DNA of 64,000 bases from contig NZ_BMNE01000004.1 of the NCBI RefSeq assembly GCF_014646295.1, positions 821,970-885,969 on the forward strand. The letters run 5' to 3'. Source of the DNA: Nocardia rhizosphaerihabitans. GTDB taxonomy: Bacteria > Actinomycetota > Actinomycetes > Mycobacteriales > Mycobacteriaceae. Under the pieces are notes generated by a model, which worked only from the letters and a program-made list of their open reading frames with translations, was not told the DNA's origin and ran no database searches. Of the stretch, positions 8,041 through 15,196 are shown piece by piece (the stretch's first letter is position 1; every line of letters starts with the position of its first letter). A program made the translations under genes and the position numbers.

Positions 8041-9347
8041 TGCGCCGCCGCATCCTGCGCTCGATCCTGACCGTGCTGACCATCACCACGGTGGTGCTCG
8101 GCGTGCCGCTGATCTACACGGCGTGGCTGTGGGTCGAGGACATCACCCGCAACGATCTGCAGAGCCGCCTGGAACGGGTCGCCGCCGAGGTGATCGCCCA
8201 GGAACGCCTCGACGGCACCGTGCCCGACGGCCTCGACGTGCGGGCCATGCGGGCACTGGTGCCCGAGGGCGGCAAGCTCACGATCGTCTATCCGGCGCCG
8301 CACGACAATGCCGCGCGCACCGATATCGGCGTCGAGCACGTCGAGGATCCGCTGGTCGAATCGCTGTCGATGGGCACCTCCGGTTCGCTGCGGCTCGAGG
8401 TGCCCGCCGGGCCGATGCACGCCCGCCAGGAGCAGGCCGTCGCCGCGGTCGCGCTGGCCGTGCTCGCCTCGCTCGGCGCCGCCTTCTCGGTCGCGGTGGT
8501 CACCGCGCGCCGGGTCGCCGACCCGCTGCGTGACGTGGCGGCCCGCGCCGCCCGGCTGGCGATGGGCGACTTCCGGCCCGACCCGCGCAGGCACGGCATC
8601 GCCGAACTCGACCGCGTCTCGGACGTGCTCGACTCGGCGACGGTCGAGATCGCGGGTCGTCTGCAACGCGAGCACGCGCTGGTCGCCGACGTCTCGCATC
8701 AGCTGCGCAGCCGCCTGACCGCGGTGCGCCTGCGCCTGGACGAGCTGTCCACCCACGCCGACCCCGAGGTCGTGCACGAGGCCGAGGAGGCCATGGCCCA
8801 GGTCGACCGGCTCACCGAAGCCATCGACGATCTGGTCCGCGCCTCCCGCGACGAGGACGCCGCCGACCGCGATCCCGTCCCGGTGATGGCCGAACTGCGC
8901 GGCGTGATGGCCGAGTGGGCCCACCCCTTCACCGAGGAGGGCCGCGAACTGCGCCTGATCGGCGACGAGTCCCTGCGCGCCCCCATCACCGGTTCGCGGC
9001 TGCGGGAGGCCGTGGCGGTGCTGGTCGACAATGCCTTGATGCACGGCGGCGGCACCTGCACGGTGTCGGTGCGCACGGTGCCGACGATGAGCTCCCGCGA
9101 TCCGCTGATCTGCGTGGAGGTGGCCGACGAGGGCGAGGGCATCCGCGACGAGCTCGCGCCGCACGTCTTCGACCGCGGATTCTCGGCGGGCGGGTCGACC
9201 GGCGTCGGCCTGGCCCTGGCGCGCGCCCTGGTGGAAGCCGACGGAGGTCGTTTGGAACTCCAGCGTCGCCGCCCGGCGCTGTTCGCGGTGTTCCTCGGGT
9301 CGAAGGTCAACCGGCCGCCGAACGCAGCGCTCACGGAGCCGCGCTGA
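8040..9347 (+). CDS. Sensor histidine kinase
   Basis: A 435-residue membrane kinase whose GTG start overlaps the stop codon of the response regulator by one base. The first membrane helix covers about residues 7-27. The extracytoplasmic part has about 100 residues. The second helix (AVAAVALAVLASLGAAFSVA) lies at about 130-150, followed by a HAMP segment. The phosphoacceptor His is in the H-box LVADVSHQLRSRLTAVRLRL. The ATPase domain shows an N-box (LVDNALMHGGG), a G1 box (VADEGEGI) and a G2 region (GGSTGVGLALA). The longer upstream frame lies inside the regulator gene and is not needed. Confidence 0.92.
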   Translation: MRRRILRSILTVLTITTVVLGVPLIYTAWLWVEDITRNDLQSRLERVAAEVIAQERLDGTVPDGLDVRAMRALVPEGGKLTIVYPAPHDNAARTDIGVEHVEDPLVESLSMGTSGSLRLEVPAGPMHARQEQAVAAVALAVLASLGAAFSVAVVTARRVADPLRDVAARAARLAMGDFRPDPRRHGIAELDRVSDVLDSATVEIAGRLQREHALVADVSHQLRSRLTAVRLRLDELSTHADPEVVHEAEEAMAQVDRLTEAIDDLVRASRDEDAADRDPVPVMAELRGVMAEWAHPFTEEGRELRLIGDESLRAPITGSRLREAVAVLVDNALMHGGGTCTVSVRTVPTMSSRDPLICVEVADEGEGIRDELAPHVFDRGFSAGGSTGVGLALARALVEADGGRLELQRRRPALFAVFLGSKVNRPPNAALTEPR

Positions 9348-9354
9348 GGGTAGG

Positions 9355-9470
9355 TGACCACCACGTTTTCGGCCGCCTCGCATCCGATGGGCGAGACGGA
9401 ACGCCGAAGGCGCAGTATCGCCCCTCGGATGCGAGGTCACGAGGCCGAAACCCGCGGCGCCAGCCGCTAT
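9355..9470. repeat. Palindromic intergenic repeat, copy 1
   Basis: This 116-bp stretch between the kinase gene and the end of gtrA is about 97% identical, in the same orientation, to 11301-11417. Its arms (CCTCGCATCCGA... and the complementary CTCGGATGCGAGG) form a long hairpin, with the outer pair TTTTCGGCC/GGCCGAAA. This copy has mismatches in the stem (GATGGGCGA facing TCGCCCCTC, and GTATCG in place of GTCTCG). It ends 2 bp before the gtrA stop codon, so it could end transcription from both sides. Confidence 0.85.
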
Positions 9471-9471
9471 G

Positions 9472-10020
9472 TCAACTGCGGCCGAGGGGTTCCTGTTCCT
9501 CTTCGATCAGGTCCTCGAGCTCGGCGACGATCTCGTTCATCTCGTCGGGGAACACCCAGCGGCGCATCGCCCAGAACCGGAACGCCATCTGCAGCAGGTT
9601 GCCGATGATGAACGCGCTGACGAAGTCGGCGACGTTCTCGGTCAGGAAGCTCACGTTCGGCTGCCGCAGGTCGAACACGTAGCTCGAGATCCACAGCGGG
9701 ATATTGCTCAGGATCACGCCGATGCCGCTGACACCGAAGAACAGCAACGCCTCGTGATGCTTCTCTCGTCCGCCGCGATTCTTGAACGACCATTCGCGGT
9801 TGAGAATGTAGGAGGCGATCACGGCGACCACGCCGGAAATGATCTTGGCGGTGACCGGTTTCTCGGACAGCACCGTCCATTTCAGGAGGTAGAACAGGCC
9901 GCTGTCGATCACGAACGTCGTTGCGCCGACGATGGCGAACTTGATCAGCTCTTTATGCCGGAACGCTAGCTCGCGCAGGCGCGGAGGAAGGACGCTGACC
10001 ACGTCGTCGACGATTGACAC
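9472..10020 (-). CDS. GtrA family membrane protein (Rv3277-like)
   Basis: A 182-residue GtrA-family protein with four predicted membrane helices, beginning near HKELIKFAIVGATTFVIDSG. Family members are thought to help move lipid-linked sugars across the membrane in cell-envelope glycosylation. I used the GTG at 10018-10020 (SIVDDVVSVLPPRL follows); a much longer frame upstream is antisense to purK and is not supported. The start codons of gtrA and purK are only 39 bp apart, so the two divergent promoters must overlap or one transcript has a very short leader. Confidence 0.87.
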   Translation of the reverse strand: MSIVDDVVSVLPPRLRELAFRHKELIKFAIVGATTFVIDSGLFYLLKWTVLSEKPVTAKIISGVVAVIASYILNREWSFKNRGGREKHHEALLFFGVSGIGVILSNIPLWISSYVFDLRQPNVSFLTENVADFVSAFIIGNLLQMAFRFWAMRRWVFPDEMNEIVAELEDLIEEEQEPLGRS

Positions 10021-10059
10021 GAGTTCCGAGTGTACCGGTAGCAAAGATTCGCTTTCGAC

Positions 10060-11283
10060 ATGACAACATTGCACGACGTGAGTGCACGTTCGTTCGATCC
10101 GTCTGCCATGCCCACCGTCACGATGGTCGGTGGTGGCCAGCTCGCGCGTATGACACACCAGGCCGCGGTCGCCCTCGGCCAGCGTCTGCGGGTGCTGGCC
10201 GAGCGTCCCGACGACCCCGCCGCGCAGGTCACCCCTGACGTGGTGCTGGGCAGCCACGACGACCTGGCCGCCCTGCGTCGCGCGGCGAACGGGTCGCACG
10301 CGCTGACCTTCGACCACGAGCACGTGCCGACGGCGCACCTCGAGGTCCTGGTCGCCGAGGGCGTGAACGTGGCGCCGCCGCCGCAGGCCCTGATCTTCGC
10401 CCAGGACAAGCTCGCCATGCGCACCAAGCTGTCCGCGCTGGGTCTGCCGGTGCCCGCGTTCGTCGAGGTCACCGCGCCCGCCGACGCGATCGCCTTCGGT
10501 GACGAGCACGGCTGGCCGTTCGTCCTCAAGGCGGTCCGCGGCGGGTACGACGGCCGTGGCGTGTGGATGCCCGCCGACGCGGCCGAGGCCGAGCGGCTCG
10601 TCACCGACCAGCTCGCGCACGGCGTGCAGCTGCTCGCCGAGGCGAAGGTCGACCTCAAGCGTGAGCTGTCGGCGATGGTGGCGCGCTCGCCGTTCGGGCA
10701 GGCGGCGACCTGGCCGGTGGTGGAGACCGTGCAGCGCAACGGGCAGTGCGCGGTGGTCATCGCGCCCGCGCCCGAGCTGTCCGAGGAGCTGGGCGCGCGC
10801 GCCGAGACCATGGCGCTGGAACTGGCCGCCGGGCTGGGTGTCGTCGGTGTGATGGCCGTCGAGCTGTTCGAGACCCACGACGGCGAGGTGCTGGTCAACG
10901 AGCTCGCCATGCGTCCGCACAACTCCGGCCACTGGGGCATGGACGGCGCCCGCACCGGCCAGTTCGAGCAGCACCTGCGTGCCGTCCTGGACTACCCGCT
11001 CGGTGACACCAGCCCGCTGGCGCCGGTGACGGTGATGGCCAACATCCTCGGCGCGCCCGAGGCGCCCGAGATGTCGATGGACGAGCGCCTGCACCACCTG
11101 TTCGCCCGCCTGCCGCAGGCGAAGGTCCACCTCTACGGCAAGGGCGAACGCCCCGACCGCAAGATCGGGCACATCAACATCCTCGGCGACGATGTCACCG
11201 AGGTGCGGGAGCAGGCCGAACGGGCGGCGCACTGGATGTCGCACGCCGTCTGGACCGACGGCTGGGACCCGCACGGGGCCTGA
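10060..11283 (+). CDS. purK: 5-(carboxyamino)imidazole ribonucleotide synthase
   Basis: A 407-residue ATP-grasp enzyme. The N-terminal nucleotide-fold motif is MVGGGQLARM, followed by TFDHEHVP, the ATP-grasp segment WPFVLKAVRGGYDGRGV and the metal-binding region NELAMRPHNSGHW. It uses ATP and bicarbonate to carboxylate 5-aminoimidazole ribonucleotide in purine synthesis, and PurE downstream converts the product. The first 15 or so residues before MPTVTMVGG are poorly constrained, but the mycobacterial enzyme also has an N-terminal extension, so I kept the ATG at 10060. Confidence 0.95.
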   Translation: MTTLHDVSARSFDPSAMPTVTMVGGGQLARMTHQAAVALGQRLRVLAERPDDPAAQVTPDVVLGSHDDLAALRRAANGSHALTFDHEHVPTAHLEVLVAEGVNVAPPPQALIFAQDKLAMRTKLSALGLPVPAFVEVTAPADAIAFGDEHGWPFVLKAVRGGYDGRGVWMPADAAEAERLVTDQLAHGVQLLAEAKVDLKRELSAMVARSPFGQAATWPVVETVQRNGQCAVVIAPAPELSEELGARAETMALELAAGLGVVGVMAVELFETHDGEVLVNELAMRPHNSGHWGMDGARTGQFEQHLRAVLDYPLGDTSPLAPVTVMANILGAPEAPEMSMDERLHHLFARLPQAKVHLYGKGERPDRKIGHINILGDDVTEVREQAERAAHWMSHAVWTDGWDPHGA

Positions 11284-11300
11284 CACCCCATCCCTCATCG

Positions 11301-11417
11301 TGACCACCACGTTTTCGGCCGCCTCGCATCCGAGGGGCGAGACGGAACGCCGAAGGCGCAGTCTCGCCCCTCGGATGCGAGGTCACGAGGCCGAAAACCC
11401 GCGGCGCCAGCCGCCAT
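11301..11417. repeat. Palindromic intergenic repeat, copy 2
   Basis: This 117-bp element lies between purK and purE. It folds more perfectly than copy 1. The outer arms 11311-11320 and 11389-11398 pair over 10 bp. The inner arms 11322-11343 and 11361-11382 pair over 22 bp without mismatch. The apical loop 11344-11360 holds its own CGCC-GAA-GGCG mini-hairpin. A 6-nt bulge (11383-11388) breaks the right arm. The element encodes nothing I can see. It leaves 17 bp before the purE start, so it sits in the purE leader. Confidence 0.88.
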
Positions 11418-11434
11418 AGACACAAGGAGCGCAT

Positions 11435-11941
11435 GTGACCACCACCGGACCTCAGGTCGGCCTGATCATGGGCAGCGATTCCGACTGGCCGACGATGGAG
11501 GCCGCCGCCGAGGCACTGGCCGAGTTCGGCATCCGCTTCGAGGTCGGCGTCGTCTCCGCGCACCGCACCCCCCAGCGCATGCTCGACTACGCCAAGGACG
11601 CCGCGGGCCGCGGCCTGCAGGTGATCATCGCCGGCGCGGGCGGCGCCGCCCATCTGCCCGGCATGGTCGCCTCGGCCACCCCGCTCCCGGTCATCGGCGT
11701 CCCCGTCCCCCTCAAGTACCTCGACGGCATGGACTCCCTGCTCTCGATCGTCCAGATGCCCGCAGGGGTCCCGGTAGCCACTGTTTCCATCGGTGGCGCC
11801 CGCAACGCGGGCCTGCTGGCCGTCCGCATCCTCGCCGCCCACGATCCGGCCCTGCGCACCCGCATGGAACAGTTCCAGGCCGGCCTCGAGCAGATGGTCC
11901 TCGACAAGGACGCCGCCCTGCGTACCAAGCTGCTGGGCTAG
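11435..11941 (+). CDS. purE: N5-carboxyaminoimidazole ribonucleotide mutase
   Basis: A 168-residue class I PurE. It shows the signature GLIMGSDSDWPTM, the SAHRTPQRM active-site segment and the IAGAGGAAHLPGM loop. It moves the carboxyl group from N5-CAIR to C4 to give CAIR, acting after PurK. The GTG start at 11435 follows AAGGAG at 11424-11429. The palindromic repeat immediately upstream separates purK from purE, which in M. tuberculosis are adjacent, and may uncouple their expression. Confidence 0.96.
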   Translation: MTTTGPQVGLIMGSDSDWPTMEAAAEALAEFGIRFEVGVVSAHRTPQRMLDYAKDAAGRGLQVIIAGAGGAAHLPGMVASATPLPVIGVPVPLKYLDGMDSLLSIVQMPAGVPVATVSIGGARNAGLLAVRILAAHDPALRTRMEQFQAGLEQMVLDKDAALRTKLLG

Positions 11942-11984
11942 AACCCGGTCGGGACCTGTCGTGGCCGGTGACTACGGTGGTCGG

Positions 11985-12644
11985 GTGGCACACGACGATG
12001 CGGCGCAGTTCCGGCTCACGGTGGTGGATCAGGCGTTGCGGTTGTTCGCCGAGCGGGGGTACGAGGCGACGACGGTGGACGAGATCGCGGTGGCGGCGGG
12101 GATCTCCCGGCGGACCTTCTTCCGGCAGTTCCGGTCCAAGGAGGACGTGATCTTCGCCGATCACGAATTCCAGCTCGCGCTGGCCGAGGATTTCCTGGCG
12201 CGGGCCGACGGCGATCCGTGGGATGCGGTGTGCGAGTCCGTGATCGGGGTGTTCGAGCGGTTCACGCAGTGGCGTGACATCGCCGCGCGCCGGTATCAGG
12301 TGGTGCGGCGGGTGCCCGCGTTGCGGGAGCGCGAGATCGTGACGGTGTTCCGGTACGAGCGCCTGTTCACCGATTTCCTGCGTGAGCAGTTGCCCGACGT
12401 GCCGGATCTGGCGCGCGTGCAGTTCACCGCGGCGGTCACCGCGACGCACAACTATCTGCTGCGCCGGATGGTGCGCGGCGAGTCGGCGGCCGCCGTCACC
12501 GATCTGCGCGGCGAGCTGGCCCTGATCCCGCGCGGCAGGCAGGACGCGGCGCCACGCGAGGAGCTGGTGCTGGCGGTCTTCCCGCGAGACATGCCGCCGC
12601 GCAAGGTGGCCGACCTGATCACCGCCCAGCTCGGTAACCTGTGA
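11985..12644 (+). CDS. TetR/AcrR family transcriptional regulator
   Basis: About 219 residues. The N-terminal DNA-binding domain reads ALRLFAERGYEATTVDEIAV followed by GISRRTFFRQFRSKED, a typical TetR helix-turn-helix. The remainder is an all-helical ligand domain. I prefer the GTG at 11985 (AHDDAAQFRL follows); another GTG lies at 11961. It sits directly upstream of fadE25, and the gap between them contains repeated GAGTGCC motifs, so control of fadE25 or of itself is a reasonable guess. The ligand is unknown, possibly an acyl-CoA. Confidence 0.86.
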   Translation: MAHDDAAQFRLTVVDQALRLFAERGYEATTVDEIAVAAGISRRTFFRQFRSKEDVIFADHEFQLALAEDFLARADGDPWDAVCESVIGVFERFTQWRDIAARRYQVVRRVPALREREIVTVFRYERLFTDFLREQLPDVPDLARVQFTAAVTATHNYLLRRMVRGESAAAVTDLRGELALIPRGRQDAAPREELVLAVFPRDMPPRKVADLITAQLGNL

Positions 12645-12668
12645 GCGGCTCGAGCATGAAGTGACACT

Positions 12669-12737
12669 GAGTGCCACCGGTATATCCCCATGTAGCGGTA
12701 GAGTGCCGGGGGTATAATCCAAGTCGGACTGGCACTC
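12669..12737. promoter_or_regulatory. GAGTGCC motif cluster and candidate promoter of fadE25
   Basis: Three copies of GAGTGCC lie between the TetR gene and fadE25: GAGTGCCA at 12669-12676, GAGTGCCG at 12701-12708, and the reverse complement TGGCACTC at 12730-12737. A TATAAT sequence at 12713-12718 could be a -10 element. Copies placed on both sides of a -10 box suit a repressor operator, and the neighbouring TetR is the obvious candidate. Confidence 0.45.
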
Positions 12738-12799
12738 GGTGCCGAAGCAAGACGCGCTGTTGACCGCAGCGATCACCACCACGACCAGGAGTGTGCCCG

Positions 12800-13957
12800 A
12801 TGGCGGGAAACCCGGATTTCAACCTGTTCCAGCTCGAGGACTTCCACGATGAGCTCCGTGCGGCCATCCGCGGCCTCGCCGAGAAGGAAATCGCTCCCTA
12901 CGCCAAGGACGTCGACGGCAACGCCCGCTTCCCCGAGGAGGCGCTGACCGCCCTCAACGCCGCAGGCTTCAACGCCGTGCACGTGCCCGAGGCCTACGGC
13001 GGCCAGGGTGCCGACTCGGTCGCCACCTGTATCGTGATCGAGGAAGTCGCCCGCGTCTGTGGTTCCTCCTCGCTGATCCCCGCCGTCAACAAGCTCGGCA
13101 CCATGGGCCTGATCCTCAACGGCTCCGAGGAGCTGAAGCAGAAGGTCCTCGGTGACCTGGTGGACGGCAAGATGGCCTCCTACGCGCTGTCCGAGCGTGA
13201 GGCCGGTTCCGACGCCGCGTCCATGCGTACCCGTGCCAAGGCTGACGGCGACGACTGGATCCTCAACGGCTCCAAGTGCTGGATCACCAACGGCGGCCGC
13301 TCCGAGTGGTACACCGTGATGGCCGTGACCGATGCCGAGAAGGGTGCCAACGGCATCTCCTCGTTCATGGTCAACAAGGACGACGAGGGCTTCGTCGTCG
13401 GCCCGCTCGAGCACAAGCTGGGCATCAAGGGTTCGCCCACCGCCGAGCTGTACTTCGAGAACTGCCGCATCCCCGGCGACCGCATCGTCGGCGAGCCCGG
13501 CACCGGTTTCAAGACCGCGCTGCAGACCCTCGACCACACCCGCCCGACCATCGGCGCGCAGGCCGTCGGCCTGGCCCAGGGTGCGCTCGACGCCGCGATC
13601 GCCTACACCAAGGACCGCAAGCAGTTCGGCAAGGCCATCGCCGACTTCCAGAACACCCAGTTCATGCTCGCCGACATGGCGATGAAGGTCGAGGCCGCCC
13701 GCCTCATGGTCTACACCTCCGCGGCCCGCGCCGAGCGCGGCGAGAAGAACCTCGGCTTCATCTCCGCCGCCGCCAAGTGCTTCGCCTCCGACGTCGCCAT
13801 GGAAGTCACCACCAACGCCGTCCAGCTCTTCGGTGGCGCTGGCTACACCACCGACTTCCCGGTCGAGCGCATGATGCGCGACGCCAAGATCACCCAGATC
13901 TACGAGGGCACCAACCAGATCCAGCGCCTGGTCATGTCCCGCCAGATCCTGCGCTGA
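12800..13957 (+). CDS. fadE25: Acyl-CoA dehydrogenase (FadE25-like)
   Basis: A 385-residue acyl-CoA dehydrogenase that makes the trans-2-enoyl-CoA with FAD as cofactor. It has YALSEREAGSDAASM (FAD/substrate loop), CWITNGG, and the catalytic-base region near YEGTNQIQRLVMSRQIL at the C-terminus. The ATG at 12800 is preceded by AGGAG at 12787-12791 and gives the expected N-terminus (MAGNPDFNLF). The synteny purK-purE-fadE25 matches M. tuberculosis Rv3276c-Rv3274c. It is followed by a strong hairpin at 13978. Confidence 0.94.
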   Translation: MAGNPDFNLFQLEDFHDELRAAIRGLAEKEIAPYAKDVDGNARFPEEALTALNAAGFNAVHVPEAYGGQGADSVATCIVIEEVARVCGSSSLIPAVNKLGTMGLILNGSEELKQKVLGDLVDGKMASYALSEREAGSDAASMRTRAKADGDDWILNGSKCWITNGGRSEWYTVMAVTDAEKGANGISSFMVNKDDEGFVVGPLEHKLGIKGSPTAELYFENCRIPGDRIVGEPGTGFKTALQTLDHTRPTIGAQAVGLAQGALDAAIAYTKDRKQFGKAIADFQNTQFMLADMAMKVEAARLMVYTSAARAERGEKNLGFISAAAKCFASDVAMEVTTNAVQLFGGAGYTTDFPVERMMRDAKITQIYEGTNQIQRLVMSRQILR

Positions 13958-13977
13958 TCCTCTCGCTCTCAGCGCCT

Positions 13978-14016
13978 CACGGCCCCTCGATGGACTCATC
14001 GGGGGGCCGTTCCCTT
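13978..14016 (+). terminator. Terminator after fadE25
   Basis: ACGGCCCCTCGAT pairs with ATCGGGGGGCCGT around a short loop, followed by a T-rich tail (TCCCTTTT). It lies 20 bp after the fadE25 stop codon and separates it from the NRPS locus. Confidence 0.75.
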
Positions 14017-14473
14017 TTCTGAAGCATGGGGCCGGCACCACTCTCCGCCGGATAGCCGGTTCGGGGCCGATTCCGGGGCGTTACCTCGATTGTGCCCGCG
14101 TACTGGGGGAATGACGATCGAAATGTGTCCGTGGATTGAACGGACAATCTGTCGGTAAATTCAAACGATATCGGAGGGTTATTTATTCGTAGCTCTGCGG
14201 CGATTCGTTTCAGCCCTTCAATGCAATATACCAAGACAGGTGGGATCAAACTGAGCCGTCGGGGTGAAGGTATGTGGCTGCTGTCGATCCTCCTGACTAG
14301 ATAAGGGCTGTGACCAGGCCCTTTAGGCGTCTATAGCAGGAGTCGACGACATGTTTCATAGTGCTGAAACCTTGTGTGTGAGGACTTGCCACCGTAATTC
14401 GAGTGGCCCACTACTCGCGTGCCGACTGCTGTCCCGGCGCGATGCTCTACCTCGCGATGTGGCGAGGTGAGTT
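14017..14473. other. AT-richer intergenic region upstream of the DUF6875-NRPS locus
   Basis: These 457 bp hold no gene I can support. The middle (about 14140-14250) is clearly richer in A and T than the flanks, typical of promoter regions or of a junction of transferred DNA. A weak hairpin (AAGGGC and GCCCTT around 14303-14323) could be a leader structure. I searched for the iron-box core GGTTAG-CTAA and did not find it here. The DUF6875 gene begins at 14474 behind GAGGTGA. Confidence 0.5.
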
Positions 14474-15196
14474 ATGACCGAGGCAATTTCAGGAACCCGC
14501 TCAGGAATGAGCTGGCTCCCGCTGTCCAGCTCGGGGGAGGGATCCCGGTTCACGCAGGATCTGCTCGACCGGGTTCGCACGTGGGCGCACGATCATCTGA
14601 CCCAGCCGCTGGACGCGATCGGCCGTGAGGGCCCCGTCTGTCCGTATGTCGGCCCGGCGATGCGCCGTGACCTGATCTGGGTCGGCCGGGTCGCCGGCGC
14701 GCAACCGTGGCCCGCGTATGTGCGACTGGTGCTCTCGGACGCGCTGGAGTTGTTCCCGAAGTTGCCGCCGGACAACGGCGGGTCCGCGGTGCTGCGCTGC
14801 CTGGTGACGGCGATGCCCGATCTGCACGACTACACACTCATCGACGACCTGCACGCCGAGCTCAAGACGCAGTTCGTCGAGCGCGGCCTGATGCTCGGGC
14901 AGTTCTATCCCGGCTGCACCCAGCCGGGCCTGTGGAACAAGCAGTACCACCCGCTCGACGCACCGATCCCGATGCTGGTGGTGCGCACGATGATGGCCAC
15001 CGACTTCCCGTTCCTGCTGGATCGGCCGGAGTGGATGTCGGCCTACGTCAAGAAGTTCGCACCCGGCCTGCCCGCGCATGTGCGCAACGTGGTGGTGGGC
15101 AGGCTCATCGCGAGCGCGAACGCCGAGGTGCCCGAATACCACCTCGTCGAGGAGCAGGTACCGCAGAAGGTCGGCGCGGGGAGAAATCAGCGATGA
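14474..15196 (+). CDS. DUF6875-like protein coupled to an NRPS
   Basis: A 240-residue soluble protein with no signal peptide or membrane helix. It has conserved-looking blocks VCPYVGPAMRRDLIWVG (near residue 56), LGQFYPGCTQPGLWN and PMLVVRTMMATDFPFL. This pattern matches my memory of DUF6875, a family without an assigned function. Its stop codon overlaps the NRPS start (ATGA at 15193-15196), so the two are translated together and the protein probably acts on the NRPS product or its precursor. The Cys-Pro and Gly-Cys motifs could bind a cofactor, but nothing in the sequence proves it. The start follows GAGGTGA at 14463-14469. Confidence 0.75.
   Translation: MTEAISGTRSGMSWLPLSSSGEGSRFTQDLLDRVRTWAHDHLTQPLDAIGREGPVCPYVGPAMRRDLIWVGRVAGAQPWPAYVRLVLSDALELFPKLPPDNGGSAVLRCLVTAMPDLHDYTLIDDLHAELKTQFVERGLMLGQFYPGCTQPGLWNKQYHPLDAPIPMLVVRTMMATDFPFLLDRPEWMSAYVKKFAPGLPAHVRNVVVGRLIASANAEVPEYHLVEEQVPQKVGAGRNQR

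Noticed and set aside
9472..11310. 612-codon version of the gtrA frame
   Set aside because: Residues upstream of the GtrA domain are antisense to purK and have no motif; the family is about 130-180 residues long.
13977..14249. 90-codon frame on the - strand in the gap before the DUF6875 gene
   Set aside because: It includes the terminator of fadE25 as coding sequence, has no convincing ribosome site and matches no family I know.
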